NCBI GenBank assembly: GCA_001598975.1
Contig: BBXU01000876.1
Coordinates: 1-38,206 of the forward strand
Length of the DNA stretch: 38,206 nucleotides
Direction of reading: 5' to 3'
From: Parachlorella kessleri
Taxonomy: Eukaryota > Chlorophyta > Trebouxiophyceae > Chlorellales > Chlorellaceae
Made by a program: the position numbers and the translations under genes. Shown here one piece after another: positions 22,879-33,541 of the stretch (its first letter is position 1; each line of letters starts with the position of its first letter). The notes below the pieces were generated by a model. That model did not search any database, was not told the origin of the DNA, and worked only from the letters and a program-made list of their open reading frames with translations.

Positions 22879-25440
22879 ATGCGCCTACTGTGGGTGGTCA
22901 GTTGCAGAGGCCTTGGAGTACGTCAAGCCCTTAGGGGAGGACTGATAGCAGCCGTCTTGTTGTCATGCCTTTTCTCCCTATGGCACCTTTCCTCTGTGGG
23001 GCTACCTGATGGCGACTTCATCACCCTGAAAGGCAGAAGTGCGACAGCTTCTTTCCTGGGAGCAGCAACAAAGGCAGGCACTGGGGCAGCGGCAGCAGTC
23101 AGGAGCAGCCTGAGTATCTCTGCTGGCCGTGGTGGTGGTAGCAGCAGCAGCAGCTTGGTGCACAGGAATGCCCTGCTCGCTGCTTGGCCACCAGGCAAGC
23201 CCCGTGGCGCAATAGTGGTACTGAGTCGCAACATAGATCTAGGCGGCGTGGTCTACAGCATGGAGCAACTTGAAAAGAGGTTCAATAGTGACCCACGGCA
23301 CCACTACCCTTACATTTTCCTCAACGACCAACCTCACACGCCCAAGTTCCAGGCCGGCGTGGCCGCTGTAACATCAGCTCCGTGTCTCTTTGGGACTGTA
23401 CCTATGGAACATTGGAGCTACCCAGATTTCGTAGACCAGGTGCTGCTGTGGATGCTGCCCTGACATACCTGCTGCTGTCATGCCAGAACAGCTCGAAGCA
23501 GTGAAGTGCAACACATGTGCACTACGTTTGATAAGACTTGCATGCTGCATTTGCATAAGCAGTGTATCCCAGCAACGAATCCACACATGGCTTGGTCACA
23601 TTAGTTCCGCACTACTTCAGCAACTGGTTACACCCTTTCCAACTGACTGTGCATCTTTATTCATGCTTGAAGGACAGGGCAGCCGCTGCTCGTAAGAATC
23701 TAGAGGACCAGGTTCCGTATGGGGGTAGCGAGTCGTACAGGTGTGCCTACTGGATGATATGATTTCCAGCAAACTGGGGTCATGTCTTGCTCATCCACTT
23801 GGTCCATGGTAACTGCCACTCCTGCTGCCATTGCACCTCCACTATTTCGTGTAGCAACAGCCATGCTGCCCACTGAAGATGTGAAGGTTGACATGCCGCC
23901 TCCCCTGCATCATTGCTGGCGCTGGCTCGGCCTCCCTGCTCCAGGCACATGTGTCGCTTCTTCAGCGGCTTTTTTTTCCGCCACCCCTTGCTGGATGGCT
24001 TTGAGTATTACTGGCGCATGGAGCCAGCAGTTTCATTCATCTGCAATATACAGCAGGACCCATTCAGGTACATGAAGGTGGGTCAGAGGGCAAGTGGCGG
24101 TTGACTAGGGACTATACTACTGCTAAGGACTATGGTTGCATGTAAAGCAGGACCTGGTTTTTCATGTACCTTACACGCCATGGTGCAGGACCACAACATA
24201 AGCTACGGGTGGAACATCATAGTGAATGAGGTCATGGCTACCATACCCACTCTCTGGGACACTGTGCGAGACTACTTGAGAGCTCACCCCACGGCAGCAG
24301 CACCCAACAACTCGCTGCCAGCGCTGGTGTATGGCGAGGGGCAGCAGTCATACTACAGTGGTGCGCTGGTGTGACAGCCATGATGTAGTAGTCGTGCCGC
24401 ATGGCAAGCGATATTGTTTGATATCCTGTGCGTGCCGCAGTAGCAGGCTGGCACCTGGAACAGCCTTCCTGCATGGCAGTCATGCAAGGAGGGGTGGGGG
24501 CAGTCTAAACCCCTGCGCAGGGTCTAAGTAACTACTAGCAGCTGAACTTTTCACTTGTCCTCCTGACGGCGCTGTCACCCTGCAGGCTGCCATTTCTGGT
24601 CTAACTTCGAGATTGGACGGCTCTCATTTTTCCGCAGCGAGGCGTACCTTCGATTCTTCAACCACCTGGACCGGGCGAGGGGGTTCTTCTATGAGAGGTG
24701 AGCTCTGAACTGGGCAGTGGGTGCGGTATTTTGACATCACTGCTCAATGGCTAGTGTCCAGCTGTCGAGCCCTGCCTGGTTTCTCTTCGTGCCTTGGGCT
24801 GGAGTTAGTGCATAGCCCACAATCCTAGCCAAGTTGGAAAGGAATGTCAGACTGGAGAGGTGGTGGGCAGTAAGAGGCTGGCAGTGTATGTGGGTGTTGT
24901 GTCCCTCATACTTTTTGGTACCTTGTTGATTGCTGTCTACTAATGCACAGTGCGTTGGTAAACGCCTGCAGGTGGGGGGATGCGCCCGTGCATTCCCTGG
25001 CAGCGGCACTACTGCTACCGCGGACGCAGCTGCACCGCTTTAATGACATTGGGTAAGCTAGCGTAGGCAGGATTCTGCTTGGTTGTGGTGTCGACTTGGG
25101 GTTTGGCGCAATTGCAAGAGCACCAACTTTACCCTGACCCCCGGTACTTGCCCCGTCACCCATAAATTGCACCCCACCAAGGTGACAGGATGGAGTGAGC
25201 GCAACCTGGCCGCACTTGCTGCGAGCCACATCTCAAAGCCTCTTTGCTTTGCATGGGCAGTGCTGCACTTGATACTACGCTAGTCATGTTGTTGCTTGCA
25301 GGTACCAGCACAATGACTGGCTGCACTGCCCCCAAGAGCCAGCTTTTCGCTACAGGTGTGATTGCGACACCACCAACGACGTCAATATCCACCAAAGCGG
25401 CTGCTTAGACACCTTGAGGGCGACTGTGGGCATCTACTAG
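22879..25440 (+). CDS. GT15 alpha-1,2-mannosyltransferase (KRE2/MNT1/KTR-like)
   Basis: This is a Golgi-type glycosyltransferase of family GT15, which in yeast transfers mannose from GDP-mannose to O- and N-linked glycans. Seven exons join in phase: 22879-23439, 23673-23740, 23945-24077, 24189-24360, 24586-24697, 24972-25052 and 25302-25440, giving 421 residues, normal for the family. It has type II topology: a short basic N-terminus, a membrane segment near residues 18-38, a Ser/Gly-rich stem, then the catalytic domain. Conserved blocks are [91 protein letters not shown] (its Glu is E320), [19 protein letters not shown] and [11 protein letters not shown]. The Glu in the [10 protein letters not shown] block has been proposed as catalytic in the yeast enzymes. 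An in-frame stop upstream fixes 22879 as the first possible ATG. Confidence 0.94.
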
Positions 25441-26071
25441 ATAATGAGCTTGCGTTAGTCCCTGGCAGTTTTAGCTCGTACTCCACGTTCATACCTGCTT
25501 ACCGCCAGCACTGCTGGGCATGGTTGTTGACAGCTGCTACTCTGGTGGCCACTTGTGCTACTGCACCTGCTGCCCTTGCAAGTGTTAACACCGGTAATAA
25601 GTCGCTGCTGCAGTCCTCTGACAGATCAGTGCAAAACTGTTCACAACAGCAGATTTGTGCGTGGGCAGATTTGTATTTGCAGCAGCAGCCATCTCGCACT
25701 GTGCGGCCTGCTGCACCTCGATGTGCCCTTCTCACTAATGCCACATTATCCTGACCTGCTCGGCAACAAAGCTCAGAGCTTGTTTGGGGTGAGAACTACT
25801 GGATCAGAACTCAGGCAAGCCCCAGAGCACCGTCACCTCTGCTCGCACGACCAGCAAACCTAAATAAAGCTCAGAGACCAACTGCATCCAGCCCTGTCAG
25901 TACAATTCACCCCTACCTCTCCCCTGTTCGTATTGCCTGCCAACATCAACAAACGTCGTCCCCCGCCTGTCGCCCACTTACAGCGCCCGGGCGCCAGATA
26001 CCATGTGCGCATGCACCGCAGCCTCACCCACGACAGACCCAACCTAGTCGAAGGCAAGCCGGATCAAATTG
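25441..26071. other. Region between GT15 and NCA2 genes
   Basis: These 631 bases lie between two plus-strand genes. They should hold the GT15 3' UTR and the promoter and 5' UTR of the NCA2-like gene. No exon or named element is recognised. Confidence 0.5.
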
Positions 26072-29000
26072 ATGCCAGCTGCCATGGCAAGCCTGGTTAA
26101 CGCAGTCATCACACCAGTGGTGAAGTGGCCATGGCGCCTCATCAACCTGCCAGTGCACTTTGTCTTGGTGATCACTGGCGTGAAGAAGCGGCGACACTAC
26201 AAGTTGCCAGTGGCCGGGCTTGAGCAGTCCAGGGCCCAGGGTATCCTATTCACCCTACGCCGTGCAGCCACGAATGCTGAGGTTCGACTCTTGAATCTAC
26301 GCAGATTGAATTGAACTATGCGCAGATGCCACGTTGCAGCAGGATATTGAGGTTGGTGCCACATATCGGATGCACTGACATTCTGGCATGCCTGGTGGGT
26401 TGCAGGAGGAAGGCATTGCGCATGACTGGCTCATAGGCTGGCAGCTGGCCACAGTAGCGTCTGTTCGGCTGCTGCATGAGCTAGATGAGGTCCAGGCCAA
26501 CCTGCAGTTCTGGACCCGCCGGGTCAAGGGCGGCAGCCACTTCTGGTTTATGCTGCTGCAACAGGTGCGTGTGTGTGTGCAGCTACACAAGGGCCAGCCC
26601 TCAGGGGCAGCAGCCACAGAGTGTACTGGCGTGGGCCTGACGTGGTATCACACAGCGGAGTCAACCGCCTAACTGGGGATTTGGTTGTGGGATGGGGTGC
26701 AAGTGGTATGAACATACGTGCATGTCACTAACTGCATGCGCCATGCAAGCTGCTGAGTGGCCTTTTCGATAGTACATCCTTTCCCAGGACCACCTGATAC
26801 TCTAGGCAATGCAGGCTTAGATGCATGATGCGAAGGGCAAGATGAAACCCAGCATGTACCGATGCATCCAAATAGTTAGTGTGTCTAGAAGCTAGCCTCC
26901 TCAAGGGCCCCTTGAGCTCTCCCTGCCGGGGTCTATTGTGCAACCTCCTTTCCCTGGCTGACATCACATGCTCTCCACAGGCAACCTGTGGCAACCATCC
27001 GACTGCCAACTGTTGGGATTGGCTGGGTGCAGGGGCCCAGGGGCTTCTACCGCCGCTTGAAGCAGCTGCTGACGATACGGCACGGAGACATTGCTGAGGC
27101 GGTACCGTTCCTCTCAGAGGCAGAGATGGTGGAGAAGCGGGTGAGGAAACGCTACCTTCAATTAAGGGGTAATAATACAGGTAATAATACGGATAAATTA
27201 AATTTTAAATTCTAAATTTTTCCGTTACTCACCTTTAACTTAATTTTACTGCCTACTACCACTAGCCTAGGGAGGGCTTTCTGATCACAGTCGTTGGAGA
27301 CTTGGCAAAGGGGTGTGGTGTAAGGCTGTGTGTCACTCGCCACTACTTCCCAATAGTCCACGGAGGATCTTACTTCTCACTGTAGCAGCAGAGCAGGACG
27401 GTGTGGTATATGGCGGCGTGTCCAGTTGGTTGGGCGGCAGCCGGCCTGCTGGCCTCAGCGATCCTCGTTCTAATTGCCCCTGGGGAAACAGAGCATGCAA
27501 TGGTGGATGTAGGAGCAACATGGGAGGACAGAGTCAAATCATTAGTAGCATCCCAGGTGGCCTTAGGCACCAGCCTATGCTTTCCAGCCTTGGTGTTGCT
27601 TGTTCCTGCCATGGCTGGGGCGGGGGCTCGCTCCCCCTATTGACACTGCACCACTATGCACCGCCATCTACACATCTACATCACCACCATCTCAAGCCCC
27701 ACCCTCCAACCATCTCACTGCGCGTCAGGTCACGTCACGCCCGCGCAGGTTCTGGTCTTCCGCCTGCTGCGGACTGCGCTTTGCGAGGCTCTGGCCCACG
27801 TGCAGCACGCTGGGATGCTTCTGTATCTGAAGGAGGCCTCCCGCCCCAACAGCACAGGTGTGGCATCTGGGGTGGTTTTGCGGGTGGCATGCTATCTTAG
27901 GGCGCCTGGGAAGCCCATCTCTTGCAGAGAAGTGATGGTGCTGACTGACATGGCCTGACCACAACACTGGCAAGTGAGACACCTGTTTGCCACCCTCGCT
28001 AAGCCCTGCTGCCCCGCCGTCCCGGCTGGCTGTCCCGCCCGGGTTTGCAGGGAGCCCCATCGGTAGTGACGCTGGGGTGGTGTCGCTGTCGAGTGAGGCG
28101 GAGGAGGGACTGTTTGAGAGGGCCAGCCGTGCAGTGCATGAGGCTATGGATGAAATTGTCATGGTGAGCGTTGCTAGCATGTTTTGACTTTCAATGTCAG
28201 TAGTTGAATGGATGCCACACATGCAGAGCGAAGCTGGCTGGTGTTGTCCGTCACACAAGGGGTGCTGGGCAATGCTGCACCTTGCTGTAGGCCTGCTGTC
28301 AGGGGGTCCATGGGGGGTCAAGGGAGTTATTTGGGGGTATTTTTGTTGTAATAGCCGCAGCCTCGCTGTTGTCCTAACACCGCATGTTCTAAGGAGGTCT
28401 CATGGGAAGAACACCCTTTAAGCTGCTCTTGAGGCGCACGTTCTCGCCCACCGCTCCACCCTATGCAGGCACTTGACTACTTGCAGACAAGTGCTCATGC
28501 CGCTCTGTCTGTGCCCGAGACCCAGTCACTGGCACACACGTCTGAGAACGCTGGCAGGTAGGGCTAGGGTGTTCAAGGTTGCCTGGCAGGCCCAAACGCA
28601 GCAGGGCGAGCATGATGACAGACAGGGTACAGTCTGCCGCATGTTCCGCAGTACTGCAGTACACTTTGCTGCACATAGGTTGGGACTTTTGCTCGGTGCA
28701 GACCCGAATGCCTGGACAGCTGCAATGGCAAGTGGACGAGGATTGTATCTGTCATGACATGTCATCAAGTCGACCTTCCAATCCTCACAGGGCTGCTTTT
28801 TCCCGCTGGGTTTCTGATGCGCCCTGAAAGGTGTGTGTCTGCAATCGAAACGGATCAACTTGCGCTCATTCCCTTTCACCAACCGCAGGGAGGCCAGCCT
28901 CTTGTCTCAGACTGTGGCCAAGGTGCTGCGGCTGCCCAACCTGAGGGCCATACTCAGCCGGCAGCAGCTGGCAGGCGCCGAAGCAGAAGGGACTGCAGGC

Positions 29001-32000
29001 GCAGGCGGTGCAGCGGCAGGCTCTGCAGCCGGCGAGCGGGGCGTGGCAGGAAGCAGCAAGGAGATCTCCCAGGGCGGTGGTGGCTCTCGGACCGGTGGCA
29101 AGGGCGCTGCCTCGGGCGGCACATTCAGGAGCTCAGAGTCCCTCCACGAGGCCCAGGAGCGAGTGAGGGAGGTGCTGGGCCTGGCAGGGGCGGAGGGCGT
29201 GCAGAATGCGGGCTCCTGGGCCGTGCTGCTGCCGCCGCCGGCGGCGGCTGCGTCGGCATTCGTCGCGGAGCTGGCGGCGAGGCAGGCCGCCAGGCGGCTG
29301 CGGAGGCGGAGGGTAGTGGAGCTGCCCAAGTGGATTCTGATGCCCTCAGAGCTGCAACAGCACTGGATCCGATACACCCTGGTATCCGCGGGGGTGGGCT
29401 ACGTCTCCTTCTTCCTCTACAGGTGGGGCCTTCTCACGTGGTTGGCTCTCGAGCAGGCGTGGCTTTGAACCCCACCACATGATCATCGCCTTCCTGCTCA
29501 CTAACCTATGTTATGTGTTGCACCTTGTGCCGGCCAGGGTGCAGTCAGAAATGCGTGTCTGCAACCTTCCCTTGAAGGGGTATGGAGTGCAATCTTGACC
29601 CCAAGACTGCCAAGGGTGCACGTTGTCTGCGCGACTGCAGCTGGCACCATAGTCTGTCTGGCCATATCGGCCTGCAGAGCTGGCCAGGCGAAGCCCCCAG
29701 CTAGCCCAGCACTAGTTGAGAGCTATGAACAGCTTTAGTTTGGAGCCCTGTGTGTTCGCGAGCGAGGTGGGACACAGCGCAGGTGGCAGCAATGGTCTTG
29801 GATGTGTGTTTGGCTGCTGCAGGCACAGCCGTCTGTCTGGCAGTCCAGACCTGGAGAACTGGGCGCTGCAGGGGGTGGAGGCAGTCAGGGGGGCGCTGCG
29901 AGAGAACGTGGTCAAGCCCCTGGCTCAGGTCAAGGATGAGCTGTTCAACACCTTCCGCAGGTGAGCTCTTTCGTAAGGCTCAGCGGTGTCTTGCATCCGG
30001 TGGTATGCACTGGTACCTGGCCAGTCCAGTGGCCAGCCTTGTACACAATGAAGTCTAAGTACTCCAAGCACCCTAGCCTAGATTGCCCACGGCAGAGAAA
30101 GAGCGTTCACAGCTGAAGTACATGGGAATCTGGTGCACCGTCTCTGCAGGCGCCCCACCATTGTGTCCATGGAGGAATTCATCCAGGACAAAGACTCTCT
30201 CCAGCGCATGCTGGACGATTTCAAAACAGACCTGGTCAGGCGCAAGGGGCCCGGCGCCCTGCCCACGCTGCCGGCACCCCCGCCAGCTGGCGGCAGCAGC
30301 AACGGCAGCGCCAGCGGCGGCAGCGTGGCGGCGCAGGGCACAGGCAGCGGGGTGACGGAAGCGGCTGTGCCCGGCTCAGGCGAGGTGGTGCCGCTGAACC
30401 CGCCGGCAGAGTTGGAGGGCATGCAGGTTGGTAGGGCTGCTGCTGCTTGTCGCTGGCTTGGATTACTGTGCTCCGCTCTGTGCCAGGAGAAGAAATAATT
30501 ATCATCATGCTGCATTTGCTGCTCCTGTGTTGTAGGGCATGCAGGTTGGTAGGGCTGCAAATGGTGGTTGTCCTAGGTGGCAGGGGCCCTGCCGTGTGCA
30601 CGCGCTGTGAATGACCTTGTCACTGTCCGGAGGTGGCAGCCGTAAAGTCTGCATTGCTGCTGTTGTGTTGGGCCTCCTGTATGTTTCCTCCCCTGGGATC
30701 TGCCTAGCTTTTTGCACAGTCCGCGTCCGACATCCAGGCAAACCACTTTGTTGTCTGCAGCTGCCGGCACGCTGCTGTCGGCTGGTCCTGACTTTCCCTG
30801 CCTGTTGTCATCCTTTCCTGTAGCTGGTGATGAGGTGCTATGAGCAGGAGCTCAAGAAGCCGGTCAGGAACCTCATCAACGGAGAGCTGGCGCGGTCCCT
30901 CCTCATCCAGGTGCAGCAAATATTAGTTTTCTTTGGACTGTTCAACCAGCTGTTGTATACCTCTCACTGATCAAGCACCACAAGTGCCAAGTGCTGCCAG
31001 TTCCCAAGGCGGAGCGCAGGAGGCTGCTTGGCGGGGTGCACTTCGTTGGCCACACGTGCAGGGGATGTCTTGCGCCTGGCTGCGCCCCGGACTGCAGGGC
31101 ATTGGCCCAATGAATTATGTACAACTGCACTTCATGCTTAGGTGCTGCTGTACAGGGTGGAGCCCGGATTAATGCAATGACTCGCTCCGTCGAAGTGTGC
31201 CCCTTACTAATGTGGGACAGCGCGGGGGGTCAGTAAGACAGTGGTTGATGACACCTAGAGGCCCACCCTCAGCTGCAGGTCTAGGAATGGATCAGGGCCC
31301 CGAGAGCTGCCGTCCTGACGCAGGGTGGATATTCTGTTGCCCTGTCACTGTGCAGGTGCAAAAGATGAAGCTGGATACCGAGAGCGCCATGCTGGAGCTG
31401 GATCAGATTCTGCGAGCCAACGAGCTGTCCATCTCCCTGGTGGCAGCCGTGCCCTCTTTCCTCTTTGCGGGGGCCACGCTCTACTATATTGGCAGGTGAG
31501 GCCTGAGACATGGGCGAATGCTTCACGACTGCCATACCGTGTTTCCAGTAATTTTGCTAGTTCCAGTCTTTAAATAAAACACTGCTGCCCCGTGCTAGAC
31601 AGGGTTGTGGGCGGGCCCTGGTGGGCCTTGGCTGAGGTGTTGGCCGACCCAATTGCAAAGCTTGAAAAGCCGTTGGCCAGAAATCAACATAGTGCCGGGG
31701 GACAAGTACCACCCAGTCATAGACTGCCCACGGCGGAAGCCAGCCGGAAGTCAGCCTGGAGCTGTGTCTTGATAGCCTCGGAAATGGCTAAAGCCTAAGA
31801 CTATTGACTAAGCATTGTGATTGTCTGCCCCCCTGTCACAGCCTACTGACGCCCACACCCCCCGACCCCCGCACCGAGGCGGTGCCCTGCCGGCTGGGGA
31901 TGGTTGAAGTCAGCAGGGCGCTGGAGAAGCTGTGCCGCGAGAAGGAGGAGGGGCAGGAGGGCCCCTGTGAGAACGAGGGCTGGTTCTACTACTGCCTGGC

Positions 32001-32702
32001 CAACGTGAGTCAAGGCATGCTGGTCGCTGTGGATGTATGTGTATGGTGAGGGCGTGGTGGAAAGGTTCAGCACATGTTATACAGTAGCAGGTCACTCTGT
32101 CAAGGATGCATGGAACATCATCCACACACGCTAGGTTGGTTCCCTCCAGATTGCCAGCAACATGCGTCTAAAATTTCGCGTATGTGTTTTGTGGCCATAT
32201 CCTACTGCTTCTGTGCAAGAGTGGTGGCTGGGGTTGTGCTATGTTTGGTGAGGCATCTGCCTGACCGTGTTTTGCAGGAGTACGAGGAGGCACAGCAGCT
32301 GTTCCGCCGGCACACCACCCTCCTCTCAGGCGGCTCCTCCAGATCTGAGTGGCCAGCTCTGCAGGCAAGGCACTTCCACGCCCATCCTGCTTCTTTTTCT
32401 TGGGTGATGGAATATTGTAAGCCTCGGTTGCAGCCTATTCGGGACTGATGTCGAGACTCGTCCAGCAGCTGATGAAGAAAGGCATTGATTGGTTGGTGCC
32501 CTAGTGCCTGATTGGTTTCAGCAGTTGTATGTGCACAGCTAGCATTACACCAAGGCCCGATCCGGAGCCCTGTGTAATACATGTGCCTGTCGCTCTCTTG
32601 CAGGCTGACCTCATTGACCTGGCAACCCCCGCGTCCGTCAAGCAGCGGATGCGAAGTGCCAAGCGCATGATGCGCGCCTATGGCGTATTCCACCAGTTTT
32701 GA
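26072..32702 (+). CDS. NCA2/DGS1 family mitochondrial membrane protein
   Basis: This is a homologue of yeast NCA2 (nuclear control of ATPase 2) and plant DGS1, a mitochondrial outer-membrane protein linked to lipid handling and contact-site complexes. Fourteen exons give about 770 residues: 26072-26281, 26406-26564, 27033-27140, 27749-27857, 28051-28163, 28469-28557, 28889-29422, 29823-29960, 30150-30426, 30824-30910, 31356-31495, 31842-32004, 32278-32364 and 32604-32702. Landmarks are W(I)LMPSELQQHWIRYTLVS followed by a membrane segment (YVSFFLY), NVVKPLAQVKDELFNTFRR, SMEEFIQDKDSLQRMLDDF, VMRCYEQELKKPVRNLI, GELARSLLIQVQKMKLDTE, a second membrane segment (LVAAVPSFLFAGATLYY), and C-terminal VKQRMRSAKRMMRAYGVF. 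Exon 3 starts at 27033 for phase; an acceptor at 26981 would need another donor. Intron 13 is GC-AG. Exons 7 and 9 hold low-complexity inserts. Confidence 0.9.
27158..27250. repeat. AT-rich insert in an NCA2 intron
   Basis: This short, strongly AT-rich island lies inside the long third intron of the NCA2-like gene (27141-27748). It begins with two direct copies of GGTAATAATAC (27168-27178 and 27180-27190) and continues with TAAATTAAATTTTAAATTC, a near-palindromic run. The sharp contrast with its flanks suggests a small insertion, but no terminal repeats or target-site duplication are clear. Confidence 0.45.
30416..30558 (+). repeat. 25-base direct repeat duplicating an exon/intron junction
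   Basis: A perfect 25-base repeat occurs at 30416-30440 and 30534-30558. The first copy spans the 3' end of NCA2 exon 9 and its donor (GGGCATGCAG/GTTGG). The second lies 118 bases into the intron and is preceded by TGTAG, so acceptor TAG, nine coding bases GGCATGCAG and donor GTTGG occur together there. Confidence 0.85.
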
Positions 32703-33541
32703 ATGTCTCCCTCTCCCTCGAGCATCTTGCCATCCTGCCGCTCGTCTCAAGTGACATGCATGCTAGCATGTGTGTACATCAATTTTATTCCCTCAGAGGG
32801 TGTCAACAGGGGCCATGTCTTCTTTCCATGTGGTTGGCATAACATTGAGCAGCAGTTGCCTGGGTTCAGCTTGAATCCCGGCCTGTACCAGTATGTGAGT
32901 TGGTGAAACTGTCCCTCGTGCAAGGGGTTGCAATTGCCTGGGTATTGTGTTACCTGCTCAGTGTGGCGCATGAACAGCCTAGGCGTTGCCCTGTAGATGG
33001 CCAATGGCAGATGCACAAGTGGGTACCTGAAGGACAATGAGATGGAGATGCCTCTGGCCACCACGGTGGATTGGTACCACCTGTAGTACAGATTCGCGAA
33101 GCCTCTAGAACTTCTTTGAAATGCCAGGCCTGAACAGCCTGTCCACCTGCCAAGCTCCCTCATAGTGAAGCAGCATGGGGAGCATTGCAGGACATGCGTT
33201 GGAGAGGCCATAGACGACCATTGATGAATAATGGAATAATCACAGCGACCTAGCCAGACAGATCGACAGGAGCAGGCAGCTGACGGCGTCAGCTGCTTCT
33301 GACTGCATTGCCCAGCTGGCAGCATTCTGCCCCTTCGCCTGAGGTTAGCTGCCGCTTCTCTCAGCCAGGGCAAACTTCCCCTGGCTCCTGTCTGCCTGCT
33401 CTTCACTACAAGCCACTTCCAGCTGGTGAAGCATATATCAGACGAGCCCCGTCGACGGGCACGGTATTTCTCTGGAACGCAGCCAACCCAAGGCCTGACC
33501 AGCAAGGGCAACACCGATAGCTGCCAGGGAACCCAGCAAAT
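32703..33541. other. Intergenic region with a long antisense open frame
   Basis: This region lies between the NCA2 stop and the start of the Ser-Pro-rich gene and should hold the NCA2 3' UTR and the next promoter. On the minus strand an uninterrupted frame of 306 codons runs from 33667 to 32747. Its translation is rich in Trp, Cys and Arg, has no repeats, membrane segments or recognised motifs, and overlaps exon 1 of the next gene in antisense. I treat it as unproven. Confidence 0.4.

Noticed and set aside
23445..23463. Reading GT15 exon 1 through to the stop at 23461-23463 as a truncated gene
   Set aside because: A GTGCTG donor at 23440 followed by six in-phase exons with full family motifs shows a complete gene, not a truncated one.
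26981..27032. Upstream acceptor for NCA2 exon 3
   Set aside because: Using CAG at 26980 requires phase 2, while exon 2 ends in phase 0 at its best donor. The CAG at 27032 fits without adjustment.
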